A stretch of 64,000 nucleotides of DNA, taken from positions 301,001 to 365,000 of the forward strand of contig JAVJVN010000014.1 in the NCBI GenBank assembly GCA_040221055.1. Direction: 5' to 3'. Shown piece by piece: positions 51,088-60,205 of this stretch. The notes under the pieces were generated by a model, which did not search any database, had not been told where the DNA came from, and was given only the letters and a program-made list of their open reading frames with translations. The DNA is from Rhodothermales bacterium. GTDB taxonomy: Bacteria; Bacteroidota; Rhodothermia; Rhodothermales; UBA10348. The translations under genes were made by a program, and so were the position numbers. The first letter of the stretch is position 1. Each line of letters starts with the position of its first letter.

Positions 51088-52239
51088 ATGAAGACTACCA
51101 CCCCGACTTTTCCATCCGCCGGCATCACACGGAGCGGAGGTGCTGTCGCCCTTCTCGCCGTCCTTTTCCTGCTGGCCGGATGCGCCGAGCAGCCCTGGAG
51201 TCCGTCTCAGGATGAGGCCCGGACTTGGGTGTCCACGCTCGGCGCGGACACGGTGGCTGTCGAACAGTTCACGGTTGAAGGACAGACCCTGACGGGAACG
51301 CAGATTGAACGCGCGCCGAGCACGTCCCGGATTGATTACACGGTCATGTTGGACGACGCCGGTCACGTGGCGTCGCTGGAATCCACCAATTTCAACGTGA
51401 TCATCCAGGATTCGGTGGCCATCCTGAATGGCGCGGACACGGTCCGCGTCCCGACGGGCGTCATACCGACGCTTGGGCGGATGCCGCACTCCCTGTATGT
51501 CGTAAATCAGGTCCTGGCGCAGAAACGGGCCGGTCAGGACAGCATCCACCTGTTGTTTCCCAACGGCAGCGTCAACGAACGCATGGTGACGTGGCAGTCA
51601 CCGGACCAATTCGCCCTCGACTTCTTCGGCAGTCCCATTACCGGCGTCTTCGATGAAAGCGGCCAATTGATCGGTACCTCCGGCGTCGAAACAACCGTCA
51701 AGCGGGACGTCCATCGCGTGGAGCCGTTCGATCTCGACGCATCGGAAGCGCGGTGGATGGCCATGGATGCCGCAGGCGAAGGGCTTGGCGTGCCGTCGCC
51801 ACCGGCCGTGGCCAGCGCAGACGTGGACGGCGCATCCATCGACATCCAGTATGCCCAGCCCGCTGTCCGTGGACGGACCATCTGGGGCGGCATCGTGCCG
51901 TTCAACGACGTCTGGCGTACGGGCGCCAACGCGGCGACGCACCTGACCACCGACCGGGCACTCGTGCTGGGTGGCCAGACGGTGCCGGCTGGCACGTATA
52001 CGCTGTGGAGCATCTTCGAGAGCGCTGACGCCGGGCAGCTCATAGTGAACGCCCAGACAAACCAGTGGGGCACCAGTTACGATGCCGCGCAGGACGTGCT
52101 CCGGGTCGACATGACCGCTGTCACGACCGCCGAGCCAGCCGAGCGGTTCACCATCCACATCCGGGATACGGATGCGGGAGGCGAACTGGTCCTGGCCTGG
52201 GATACCACGGAATGGACCGTACCGTTCGAGGTGGAATAG
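51088..52239 (+). CDS. DUF2911 domain lipoprotein
   Basis: 383 aa. Lipoprotein signal GAVALLAVLFLLAGC with Cys near residue 32. The middle carries beta-rich sequence. The C-terminal part (about 245-383) is the DUF2911 domain: IDIQYAQPAVRGRTIWGG, VPFNDVWRTGANAATHL, VPAGTYTLWSI and a final LAWDTTEWTVPFEV. DUF2911 proteins are common in Bacteroidota with unknown function; the fold is probably a beta sandwich. The stop lies two bases from the convergent permease gene end. Confidence 0.85.
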   Translation: MKTTTPTFPSAGITRSGGAVALLAVLFLLAGCAEQPWSPSQDEARTWVSTLGADTVAVEQFTVEGQTLTGTQIERAPSTSRIDYTVMLDDAGHVASLESTNFNVIIQDSVAILNGADTVRVPTGVIPTLGRMPHSLYVVNQVLAQKRAGQDSIHLLFPNGSVNERMVTWQSPDQFALDFFGSPITGVFDESGQLIGTSGVETTVKRDVHRVEPFDLDASEARWMAMDAAGEGLGVPSPPAVASADVDGASIDIQYAQPAVRGRTIWGGIVPFNDVWRTGANAATHLTTDRALVLGGQTVPAGTYTLWSIFESADAGQLIVNAQTNQWGTSYDAAQDVLRVDMTAVTTAEPAERFTIHIRDTDAGGELVLAWDTTEWTVPFEVE

Positions 52240-52241
52240 CG

Positions 52242-54677
52242 CTATTCGTACCGCAAACTGTCCACCGGGTCGGCCTGGGCTGCCCGGACGGCATGCCACG
52301 AGACGGTGACGAGGGCTACGCCGAGCGCCAGCAGCCCGGCGGCGACCGGTGTCGTCCAGCCGATCTCGGTGCGGTAGGCAAAGCCGTCGAGCCAGCGCTC
52401 CATCTGGATCCATGCCAGCGGGACCGCCAGGATGACGGCCACCATCGTGAGTCCGACGAACTCGAGTGAGAGCAGCCGGACAATCGAGAACGTGCCCGCG
52501 CCTACGACCTTGCGGATGCCGATTTCACGGGTACGGCGTTCAGCGGCATAGGCGGCCAGCCCGAAGAGGCCCAGGCAGGCAATGAGGACGGCGAGCAACG
52601 CGGCGGCGCCCATCAGGCGCTGCGCCCGGCGCTCCGACGCATACTGGACATTCAGGTCGTCCTCCAGGAAGGACCACGTAAAGGGCGATTCGGGGACTTC
52701 GGCGCGCCAGGCGGCCTCCAGGTCTGCGAGTATGCGTTGCGCGGATGAGGATGCGGATGCCGGTGCGCCCTCGCCCGCCAGGCGGACAAACAGATACCGG
52801 TACGGCGCATTGCCCCGGTCGGCGAGCGTCAGCAACATGGGCTCGACCGCGGAATGGAGCGACTGGAAGTGGTAGTCCTCCACGACGCCCGCTACGCGGC
52901 CATAATTGTTCACGGGCTCGCCAATGGGGTTTTCCCACCCGAATTCCCGGACCAGCGCCTCGTTCACGAGTACGAACGACGTGTCGTTTCCGGGAAAATC
53001 GGATGTGAACGCCTGGCCGTCGGTGGTTTCGACACCCAGGGCGGCCAGCCAGTCCCGGTCAATCCGGTTGGTGTAGATGGTGTGCGCCTCGCCGTCGGCG
53101 CTGCCGAATGCCCCCCAACTCAGGAATTTGTTCATCCCTGAGGACGACGCGGCCACGGACGCCACGCCGGGTATGTCGCGCCAGGCTTCCTTGAGCGTGG
53201 CCACGCGGCGCTCGGACGCCTTCACGTCCGTGGTCATGGTCTCCACGACGAGGACCTGGTCGTTGTGGAAGCCGAGGTCGGCCTGCTGCATGAAGGACAC
53301 CTGGTCCTGGACGACCATCACCGCCATGATGAAGCTGATGGACAGGGTGAACTGGAGCACGACAAGCGCTTGCATCCAGCGGGCATTGCCACCCGACAGC
53401 GGACCGCCCTTCAGCACCACAATGGGTCGGAATCCGGACAGGAATACGGCGGGCCACGCTCCGGCCAGGAGGCCGGTCAACAGCGCCAGCCCGATGAGCC
53501 ACAGCATGCCCTCGGCCGAGTATTCCAGCGTCATGGAGGCTCCGATGAGGGACGAGAAGAAGGGAAGCGCCATTTCGGCCATGGCGAGCGCTGCCACCAG
53601 GGCGAGCGCACTGAGCAGGATGGCTTCGCCCCAGAATTGCCGCATGAGTTGTGCCCGGCCGGCGCCAAGGGCTTTGCGCATGCCCACCTCGCGGGCGCGC
53701 CGGGAGGCGCGCCCGATGGAGAGGGTGGTAAAATTGATGCAGGCTACCCCGAGCACAGCGAGGGCCAGCCCCAGCAGGAATCCGGGCCAGCGCGGGTCGG
53801 TGGTGGGGGTCTGGGACTGCTGGACCTCGGGCGTGAAGTGGATACGCGTGAGGGGTTGGGTTTCAAGGCTGAAATCCCCCTCATCCCGACCAATCCATTG
53901 CAGGATCTGCCAGGTCTGGATCATGGGAGCGTAATTCGTTTCGGCGAACGCCGGCAGGCGCGCGCGGACCGATTCCAGGGAGGCATCCGGCGCCAGGCGG
54001 AAGAAGGTGTTGGACAACCAACTCGTCCAGGCATCGGCATACCGGGTCCACGTCGTGTGGTCCTGGAGCGGCAGCAGGAGGTCATACTGGATGCTCGAAT
54101 TGGCCGGGACATCCGCGGCCACCCCGGTCACGCGGAATTCCCGGAACGTCTCTCCGTTACGGATGCGCAGCGTTTCACCCACGACGTCGGTATGTCCCCA
54201 GACCTGCTCGGCGGTCGTCCGGGAGACGACCGCCGAGCCCGGTTCGGCCAGCGCCCGGTCTGTATCTCCGGCCAGCAGCGGGAAGGAGAAGACCGCGAAA
54301 AAGCCGGGCTCCACGAACAGGACATCGTTCCGCTGCGATTCAGATCCGACCATGAGTTGCATGGACGGGGCCGCGACCACGCTGGTGGCGGCCGATATCT
54401 CCGGAAAGGACTCCGTGAGCGTTCGGGCCAGCGGCAACGGCTGTCCCGCCTTGACTTCGACATCGTCCCCCGGCGTCACGGCCCGGATGTTTACCCGATG
54501 AATGCGATCGGCCTCCTCGTGGAACTGATCGTAGGCCCATTCACTCCGGGCATACGTCAGTATGAGCAGGCAACTGGCCATACCGACGGCCAGGCCGAAT
54601 ACGTTGATGGCGGTGTAACCGGGACGACGGCGCAGGTTGCGCACGGCAAGCTTCAGGTGACTCCGGGTCATGGGCAT
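52242..54677 (-). CDS. Orphan MacB/FtsX-type permease (duplicated form) 2
   Basis: 811 aa. Same architecture as the permease at 16269: an N-terminal helix (YTAINVFGLAVGMASCLLIL), a periplasmic MacB-type domain, a FtsX core (about 290-440), a second periplasmic domain and a final three-helix core. The two coupling segments read RAREVGMRKALGA and RTREIGIRKVVGA. MTRSHLKLAVRNLRRRPGYTA at the N-terminus is the typical opening (an alternative ATG is at 54671). No ATPase gene is adjacent. The three orphan permeases of this window diverge in their periplasmic domains. Confidence 0.86.
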   Translation of the reverse strand: MPMTRSHLKLAVRNLRRRPGYTAINVFGLAVGMASCLLILTYARSEWAYDQFHEEADRIHRVNIRAVTPGDDVEVKAGQPLPLARTLTESFPEISAATSVVAAPSMQLMVGSESQRNDVLFVEPGFFAVFSFPLLAGDTDRALAEPGSAVVSRTTAEQVWGHTDVVGETLRIRNGETFREFRVTGVAADVPANSSIQYDLLLPLQDHTTWTRYADAWTSWLSNTFFRLAPDASLESVRARLPAFAETNYAPMIQTWQILQWIGRDEGDFSLETQPLTRIHFTPEVQQSQTPTTDPRWPGFLLGLALAVLGVACINFTTLSIGRASRRAREVGMRKALGAGRAQLMRQFWGEAILLSALALVAALAMAEMALPFFSSLIGASMTLEYSAEGMLWLIGLALLTGLLAGAWPAVFLSGFRPIVVLKGGPLSGGNARWMQALVVLQFTLSISFIMAVMVVQDQVSFMQQADLGFHNDQVLVVETMTTDVKASERRVATLKEAWRDIPGVASVAASSSGMNKFLSWGAFGSADGEAHTIYTNRIDRDWLAALGVETTDGQAFTSDFPGNDTSFVLVNEALVREFGWENPIGEPVNNYGRVAGVVEDYHFQSLHSAVEPMLLTLADRGNAPYRYLFVRLAGEGAPASASSSAQRILADLEAAWRAEVPESPFTWSFLEDDLNVQYASERRAQRLMGAAALLAVLIACLGLFGLAAYAAERRTREIGIRKVVGAGTFSIVRLLSLEFVGLTMVAVILAVPLAWIQMERWLDGFAYRTEIGWTTPVAAGLLALGVALVTVSWHAVRAAQADPVDSLRYE

Positions 54678-54795
54678 GGCTCAACACGCGGATGGTTGTG
54701 CGGTACCCCTTGCAAGTGCTGTGCCAAGTGGACGCCATCGGTCGGGGACGGGCCGGCAGGGCATTCATCCGCCCGGTGTCTGTCCAAAGGAGAAC

Positions 54796-54823
54796 GCCCG
54801 GTGTCCGCAAACGGACACCGGGC
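54796..54823 (-). terminator. Possible terminator hairpin in the 186-base gap
   Basis: A perfect 12-bp stem (GCCCGGTGTCCG with CGGACACCGGGC) closes a CAAA loop, 41-68 bases past the stop of the minus-strand gene at 54864. A short T3 follows on the minus strand, so termination is uncertain. The left arm repeats a nearby string (CGCCCGGTGTC at 54770-54780 and 54795-54805). No gene is seen in 54678-54863. Confidence 0.45.
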
Positions 54824-54863
54824 CGGGCTCTCGATTCAGGATGCAGGGTTCAGATGAACGGGT

Positions 54864-55301
54864 TCAGGTCAGTACGCCCGTATCCCGCATGCGACGGGCA
54901 TAAATGAAGAGGAAAACGGCCACGATGAAGATGACCATCGAGAAAACCAGCACCCCGATGCCGCCCATGACGGCCATGCCGTCTTCGATGAAGTAGTTGT
55001 GGATGGTCGTGCCCATCATGCAGACCAGGCTTGCTCCGAAAACTGGAACCGCCCAGGCCTTGCGCAGGAGCAGCCCGAGGGAGCCCAGGACAGACCCCCA
55101 GACGGCGATGGCCCAGAGGGCATCCAGCCACCACGGGAACCCATAGAAGAATTCCAGCTGCTCCGGCGTGAAATTGGACATGTAGCTTTCCACCTGGAAC
55201 TGGGTCATGCTGTAATCGAACGCACCCATGGCGTTCCAGAGGAGACTCAGGATACCGACAATCCAGAGGTGGCGCGGGGTCGAGGACGTTGTGCTTTCCA
55301 T
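54864..55301 (-). CDS. Conserved four-helix membrane protein, function unknown
   Basis: 145 aa with four hydrophobic helices (LWIVGILSLLWNAMGAFDY, LDALWAIAVWGSVLGSLGLLL, AVPVFGASLVCMMGTTI and GIGVLVFSMVIFIVAVFLFI). It begins with HLWIVGILSLLWNAMGAFDY and contains FTPEQLEFFYGFPWWLDALWA, a pattern I recall from widespread conserved hypothetical proteins of proteobacteria and Bacteroidota. The start at 55301 (MESTTSSTPRHL) is well supported; a long upstream frame is an artefact. It diverges from the sugar transporter gene with 43 bases between starts. Confidence 0.78.
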   Translation of the reverse strand: MESTTSSTPRHLWIVGILSLLWNAMGAFDYSMTQFQVESYMSNFTPEQLEFFYGFPWWLDALWAIAVWGSVLGSLGLLLRKAWAVPVFGASLVCMMGTTIHNYFIEDGMAVMGGIGVLVFSMVIFIVAVFLFIYARRMRDTGVLT

Positions 55302-55329
55302 AGGGGGACTCCGAAGGTTGTGGATTTGC

Positions 55330-55341
55330 GGAGTATACTCC
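55330..55341. promoter_or_regulatory. 12-bp perfect palindrome before the sugar transporter
   Basis: GGAGTATACTCC ends three bases before the ATG at 55345, in the 43-base gap between divergent starts. It does not match the LacI operator elsewhere in this locus. It could be an operator or part of a leaderless promoter. Confidence 0.35.
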
Positions 55342-55344
55342 AGT

Positions 55345-56907
55345 ATGGACACCAATGCCCGGCATACCCTGTTCACCGCCCTTGCGGTGTCGCTGGGAGG
55401 ATTCCTGTTCGGCTTCGATGCATCGGTCATATCCGGGGTCATCCGGTTCATCCGTCCGGAATTCGGGCTGACGGATATCCAGCTTGGCTGGGTGGTGAGT
55501 TCGCCGTCCATCTCTGCCATGGTATCCATGCTGGCGGCCGGCCCCGTGAGTGATCGGCTGGGGCGCAAGCATGTGCTGCTGTTGGTGGCGTTCCTGTACG
55601 TGGTGTCAGCGGTCATGTCGGCCATGGCGGTCAGTTTCACCATGCTCGTGGCCGCGCGGATGCTCGGGGGCGTGGCCTTCGGAGCGGCGCTCGTCCTGGC
55701 GCCCATGTACATCGCCGAGATCGCGCCGTCGAACAACCGGGGATTCCTGGTATCGGTCCAGCAGCTGAACATTGTACTGGGGTTCTCGGTCGCCTACTTC
55801 TCGAATTACCTCATCCTGACCGGCATTGAAGGGGACGGGGTGATTGCTGGACTCATCCACGACGGAAATGCCTGGCGCTGGATGCTCGGCGTGGAGGCCA
55901 TTCCGGCCGTTGCCTATTTCTTCCTGCTGTTCACCGTACCCCAGAGTCCGCGATGGCTCTATGCATCCGGTCGAACAAGCGAAGCGCTGGCCGTGCTGAC
56001 CGAGTTGCACGGAAAGGACGCAGCCTCCCTGGAAGCCTCCGAACTCGAGCGGGTCCTCCAGTTGGGCGAACCGCGGAGGGCTCCGTTCCGGGCCTTGCTG
56101 CATCCATCGGTCCGGTATGTGCTCGGTGTGGCGCTGCTGCTGGGTGTGCTCCAGCAGATCACGGGCGTCAACGCCATCTATTTCTATGTGACCATCATCT
56201 TCGAGCAGTCCGGAATCGGGGCGAATGCATCGTTTGCCCAAGCGGTCTGGGTGGGCATAGTCAATGTGGTGTTCACCATCCTGGCCATGTTGCTGATTGA
56301 CCGGATGGGGCGGAGGCCGCTCATGCTCGCCGGCCTCGCGGGGATCGCGGTGGCCATGTGCATTACCGCGTACGGCTTCAGTGGGGCCACCTATTCCCTG
56401 TCGGCGGACGATCTGGACGCGTTTCCGGTGGAGGTCCAGGAAAAACTGGAACGGATGGAGGGAAAGGTCTTCGAGGGAGACGTCGCGTTCAAACAGACGG
56501 CCCGGGCGGTGTTGGGTGAGACGCTGTACCGGAACCACGAGGCCCGGCTGGTGGAGCAGTCCATTTCCATGAATCCGTATGTCGTGTTGTTCGGGGTGCT
56601 GCTGTTCGTGGCTGCGTTCGCCGCATCGCTCGGTCCGGTCATGTGGGTCATGTTGTCGGAGTTGTTTCCGACACGCCTGCGGGCCGTCGGCCTCTCGGTC
56701 ACGGGATTCCTGAACTCGTTTGTCAGCTGGATGGTGCAGTTCATCTTTCCCTGGGAGTTGTCTGTCCTCGGCAATACCGGCACGTTCCTGCTGTATGGCG
56801 TGTTCGCCTTGATCGGTCTGGGAATCCTGTATGCCGTGATGCCGGAGACGAAAGGAAAGTCCCTGGAAGAGCTGGAAGCCCACTTCTCATCGGGAGCGCG
56901 CGGCTGA
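55345..56907 (+). CDS. MFS sugar porter (XylE/GLUT-like proton symporter)
   Basis: 520 aa, twelve transmembrane helices. Sugar-porter signatures: DRLGRKHVLLL after helix 2, FVPQSPRWLYASGR as PQSPRWL at the end of helix 6, the QQITGVNAIYFY motif in helix 7, DRMGRRPLM after helix 8, and PETKGKSLEELE at the C-terminus. It imports hexose or pentose with H+. The exoplasmic loop between helices 9 and 10 carries an unusual insertion of about 60 residues, charged and helical (DAFPVEVQEKLERMEGKV..). A terminator follows at 56927. It is the first gene of the carbohydrate locus. Confidence 0.9.
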   Translation: MDTNARHTLFTALAVSLGGFLFGFDASVISGVIRFIRPEFGLTDIQLGWVVSSPSISAMVSMLAAGPVSDRLGRKHVLLLVAFLYVVSAVMSAMAVSFTMLVAARMLGGVAFGAALVLAPMYIAEIAPSNNRGFLVSVQQLNIVLGFSVAYFSNYLILTGIEGDGVIAGLIHDGNAWRWMLGVEAIPAVAYFFLLFTVPQSPRWLYASGRTSEALAVLTELHGKDAASLEASELERVLQLGEPRRAPFRALLHPSVRYVLGVALLLGVLQQITGVNAIYFYVTIIFEQSGIGANASFAQAVWVGIVNVVFTILAMLLIDRMGRRPLMLAGLAGIAVAMCITAYGFSGATYSLSADDLDAFPVEVQEKLERMEGKVFEGDVAFKQTARAVLGETLYRNHEARLVEQSISMNPYVVLFGVLLFVAAFAASLGPVMWVMLSELFPTRLRAVGLSVTGFLNSFVSWMVQFIFPWELSVLGNTGTFLLYGVFALIGLGILYAVMPETKGKSLEELEAHFSSGARG

Positions 56908-56926
56908 ACGGACGCCTGGCCTGTTT

Positions 56927-56951
56927 GCCACGACGCTTCCGTGGCCTTTTT
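56927..56951 (+). terminator. Intrinsic terminator after the sugar porter gene
   Basis: GCCACG (56927-56932) pairs with CGTGGC (56940-56945) around a 7-base loop, followed by C and five T (56947-56951). It separates the two MFS genes into different transcripts. Confidence 0.65.
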
Positions 56952-57000
56952 CCGGGGTGACTTGTGAGGATACCGTATGAAGACCTACATTTTGCAGTTC

Positions 57001-57014
57001 TGAAAACGTTTTCA
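57001..57014. promoter_or_regulatory. LacI-family operator 1
   Basis: TGAAAACGTTTTCA, a perfect 14-bp palindrome with the central CG typical of LacI family sites. It lies 28 bases before the ATG of the FucP-like transporter. Confidence 0.8.
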
Positions 57015-57041
57015 CGGTCATCCCAACCCGCGAGAGAAGCC

Positions 57042-58349
57042 ATGGCGTCCGAATCACGCAGTTATCGCCTTCCCTTCATCATTGTCACGAGCCTGTTTTT
57101 CCTCTGGGGATTCATCACGGTGCTCGTGGATGCGTTCATCCCCCGACTGAAGGCGGTCTTTGAATTGTCGTTTTTCGAGGCGGGCCTGGCCCAGTTCGCC
57201 TTTTTCATGGCGTACGCCCTGGTTTCCATTCCCGGGGGATACCTGATAGCACGCATCGGATACAAAAAAGGCGTGGTGGTCGGGCTGCTGGGCATGGGTC
57301 TGGGATGCCTGGTCTTCTGGCCCGCCGCGGAGTTCCGCATCTTCGGCATCTTCCTGATGGCCATGTTCCTGTTGGCGGCCGGGATCACGACGCTCCAGGT
57401 AGCGGCCAATCCGTATGTCGCGGCGCTCGGATCGCCGGAAACGGCATCGAGCCGATTGAACCTTGCGCAGGCCTTCAATTCGCTCGGAACCACGCTGGCA
57501 CCGCTCGTCAGCGCGGCATTCATCCTGGGCAGCGTCGTCTTGACGGGCTCGGAAATCGAAGCGCTGGGCGAGACGGCGCGGACGGCATACTACGCCACCG
57601 AGGCGGCGGCGGTACAGGCCCCGTTCCTCATCCTGGCGGGTATTTTCGTGGTCCTGGCGTTCGCGTTTTCCCGATTCAACCTGCCAGCCATCCTGGATAC
57701 CGATCACCACCGGTCCGGCAACTACGCACATGTCCTCCGCTCCCGTCGTCTCATGTTCGGGGCGCTGGGCATTTTCGTGTACGTCGGGGCCGAAGTATCC
57801 ATTGGCAGCTATCTCGTCAATTATTTCCTGGAGACCGGCATGCCGCAGGCCGTGCTGGACTCCGCGCTGCTGTCGGGACTGGCGTCGTGGCTGTCGGGGT
57901 CGGATCCCGGGACCCTCATTCCCGCGCGCCTGGCCGGTACATTCGTGTTCTTCTACTGGGGCGGGGCCATGATGGGGCGGTTCGTAGGTGCGGCCCTCAT
58001 GCAACGGTTCCGGCCGGGGCTCATCCTGTCCCTGTTTGCGGGGGGTGCCGTGACCCTGCTGGTCATTGCGGCATCCACCACGGGCAGCGTGGCCATGTGG
58101 GCGCCGCTATTCGTCGGACTGTGCAACTCGGTCATGTTTCCGACCATCTTCACGCTGGGCATCGAGGGGCTCGACGAGCACACGGCCCAGGGCTCCGGCA
58201 TCCTGTGCACGGCCATTGTGGGAGGTGCCATCATTCCGCCGTTGTTCGGTGCCCTCGGTGACTCCATCGGGCTGCAGATGGCCTTTCTGTTGCCGGCCGC
58301 CTGCTACGTCTACATCAGTTGGTACGGTTACTCGACCAGAGTCCGGTAG
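57042..58349 (+). CDS. FucP-like MFS sugar transporter (glucose/galactose type)
   Basis: 435 aa, twelve transmembrane helices. The FucP/GluP signature is clear: FFLWGFITVLVDAFIPRLKAVFELS (in parts: LFFLWGFITVLVDAF), GGYLIARIGYKKGVVVGL and GITTLQVAANPYVAALG in helix 4. These proteins import hexoses with H+ (fucose, glucose or galactose). The start at 57042 is supported by the LacI operator at 57001-57014, so the longer frame from 56964 would place codons in the operator. It is a likely glucose importer for the sugars released by the GH3 and GH16 enzymes. Its stop overlaps the SGNH gene by 22 bases. Confidence 0.9.
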   Translation: MASESRSYRLPFIIVTSLFFLWGFITVLVDAFIPRLKAVFELSFFEAGLAQFAFFMAYALVSIPGGYLIARIGYKKGVVVGLLGMGLGCLVFWPAAEFRIFGIFLMAMFLLAAGITTLQVAANPYVAALGSPETASSRLNLAQAFNSLGTTLAPLVSAAFILGSVVLTGSEIEALGETARTAYYATEAAAVQAPFLILAGIFVVLAFAFSRFNLPAILDTDHHRSGNYAHVLRSRRLMFGALGIFVYVGAEVSIGSYLVNYFLETGMPQAVLDSALLSGLASWLSGSDPGTLIPARLAGTFVFFYWGGAMMGRFVGAALMQRFRPGLILSLFAGGAVTLLVIAASTTGSVAMWAPLFVGLCNSVMFPTIFTLGIEGLDEHTAQGSGILCTAIVGGAIIPPLFGALGDSIGLQMAFLLPAACYVYISWYGYSTRVR

Positions 58350-60115
58350 CGTTCGAACGCCAGGCGTGCCGCCAGCGTGTCGCCAGCTGCAAGTTCCAGG
58401 CGGGCCAGGTTGTAGTACAGGACCGGATTGTCCGGTTCGACCCGTTGCGTTTCGGCCAATGCCGTGCGTGCGGAGGCGTGCCGCCCTTGCCGGAGTTGCG
58501 TAACGGCCAGCGCATTCCAGAAATAGGCGTCATCGGTACGACCGGCACCGAACAGGGCCAGTTCCTCGACCACGGGGTCCAGGACCGGATTCGACAGTCC
58601 GGCGCTGACGCCGTCCTGCATGAGCGAGGCGTTGAACGATTGCCAATGGAACAGCGACCGGTAGAACCACAGCGCCTCCAGGGTGTCGCCCCGGGCAAGG
58701 GCCAGTTGCACGCCGTCATACAGCCCTTGCTGGGTCGGCAATCCCTGTGTGAGCACGGCGACCGCCAGGGAATCACCCAGCCGGCCCGATGACCGCCGGG
58801 CCGAAATGAGCCGGGCGTACCGTTCCCCCGATACGTCGGCACTGGATTCGGGCTGGAAGGGGTAATCGGCCAAGAGCCGTTCAATCAGGATTTCCGCCTG
58901 GGCCTGGCTGAGCGCATCGGTTCGCCTGGAGGCCGGCCAGGGAATATCCACCGGATTCCGGCGGAAGCCGGGAACGTCGTCAACGGCGTCGGCGAATGCA
59001 TCGGCCATCATCCGATACCCTTCCAGGGTAGGATGCAGGTGGTCGGTGAACAGGTCGTAGCCGGGAATGCCCGATGTGGCACGGGCATTGAACACCGGTT
59101 CCAGATCCACGACCGTCACGCCGGGTCGATCCCGCCAGGACCGGATTTCCGCATTCACGGCAGAGGGCGCCCGGAACCGGATGCCGTCCAGGTCCCGCGC
59201 CAGGGTGTACTGCCGGCGGGCCTCGGCCGTGTCGCCCCGGACTTCGGCTTCCGCGCCCGCACGGAAGACGGCGAGGGCCTCAGCGTCCCGCGACAACGGG
59301 GGTTGGCCGGACAGGTTTGCCACCAGCGTACCGGCAATCACGGGGATGCCGGTATCGTGGAAGGTGTCCAGGACGTCGGCCATGTTGCGGGCGAATTGGC
59401 GGACGCCGGCCTCGTAGTCGGGTCCGTCCAGGGTGATGGCCGCGTTCCGGACCACGCGGGCCATCATGGTGCGTTCATTGGCGGCGGGAGAGAGGCCGTA
59501 ATCGGGCGGCCCGAGCAGCAGCCGCTCCAGTCCGTTGTAAAGCGCGCTCCGCTTGAGCCACAGTTGCATGCGCCCGAACCAGACGCCTTTCGGCATCCAC
59601 TCCGCCGTATTCCCGACGCCGAACGCCCCGTAGAATTCATTGTGGCCCGCATAGATGACCACGGCATCTGGTTGCAGGTCCACGACATGTCGGGACAGGT
59701 CCCAGAGCGTGTAGCTGTTCACCGCGGTCATGCCCAGGTTGATGACTTCCAGTGGCTGCCCGGTAGCGCGCGATGCGAGCCGTCGTTCCAGTGCGGCCGG
59801 AAATCCGTCGTACCATTGATAGGGAAATCCGGCGGCCGACGATCCGCCCAGCACGACCACCCGGAACAGGCTGTCGGGTGGCTCCTGGAGGAACGGGTTG
59901 AATGCCACGGCAGGGAGGAACCCGCGGAAGTAGCGGCTGCCGTATTCCGGATTGAATCCCGTCCAGCCCGGCTCATTCTCAATGGCCTTGGTTGCAGATC
60001 GGGTTTCTTTTGCGACTCCGGCCATCCGGGCCATACCTTCCAGCGTGACCAGCAGCACCACCGGCAGGAGTACGGCGGCGATCGTGAAGATGGATTTCCG
60101 GAGGACAGGGGTCAT
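58328..60115 (-). CDS. Membrane-anchored SGNH/GDSL hydrolase with C-terminal TPR region
   Basis: 595 aa. An N-terminal helix (ILTIAAVLLPVVLLVTLEG, approximately 8-28) anchors or exports it. The SGNH domain (about 85-380) has block I GGSSAAGFPYQW with the nucleophile Ser, the Gly in NLGMTAVNSYT, block III GHNEFYG and block V DHLHPTLEGYRMM with the catalytic Asp-x-x-His. The C-terminal part (about 410-595) is TPR-like helices (NALAVTQLRQGRHASARTAL, YYNLARLELAAGD). Such hydrolases remove acetyl or other acyl groups from carbohydrates. It shares a divergent operator with lacI, so the repressor probably controls it. Confidence 0.84.
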   Translation of the reverse strand: MTPVLRKSIFTIAAVLLPVVLLVTLEGMARMAGVAKETRSATKAIENEPGWTGFNPEYGSRYFRGFLPAVAFNPFLQEPPDSLFRVVVLGGSSAAGFPYQWYDGFPAALERRLASRATGQPLEVINLGMTAVNSYTLWDLSRHVVDLQPDAVVIYAGHNEFYGAFGVGNTAEWMPKGVWFGRMQLWLKRSALYNGLERLLLGPPDYGLSPAANERTMMARVVRNAAITLDGPDYEAGVRQFARNMADVLDTFHDTGIPVIAGTLVANLSGQPPLSRDAEALAVFRAGAEAEVRGDTAEARRQYTLARDLDGIRFRAPSAVNAEIRSWRDRPGVTVVDLEPVFNARATSGIPGYDLFTDHLHPTLEGYRMMADAFADAVDDVPGFRRNPVDIPWPASRRTDALSQAQAEILIERLLADYPFQPESSADVSGERYARLISARRSSGRLGDSLAVAVLTQGLPTQQGLYDGVQLALARGDTLEALWFYRSLFHWQSFNASLMQDGVSAGLSNPVLDPVVEELALFGAGRTDDAYFWNALAVTQLRQGRHASARTALAETQRVEPDNPVLYYNLARLELAAGDTLAARLAFERYRTLVE

Positions 60116-60117
60116 GC

Positions 60118-60165
60118 TTGCGCGAATACGTTGGTTGCAGTATAATTCTGAAAACGTTTTCAGAA
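60118..60165 (+). promoter_or_regulatory. lacI promoter with LacI-family operator 2
   Basis: -35 TTGCGC (60118-60123) and -10 TATAAT (60141-60146) have a 17-base spacer. The perfect 20-bp palindrome TTCTGAAAACGTTTTCAGAA (60146-60165) starts at the -10, so binding would block both lacI and the divergent SGNH gene (minus-strand -10-like TATACT at 60139-60144). This indicates autorepression. Confidence 0.78.
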
Positions 60166-60205
60166 AAGAACCACCGCCGGCGCCACGGCGGTTTGACAGG
60201 GTACC

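Noticed and set aside
58333-58349. 16-base match between gaccagagtccggtag here and at 27409
   Set aside because: Both encode YRTLV on the minus strand by chance; neighbouring sequence is unrelated.
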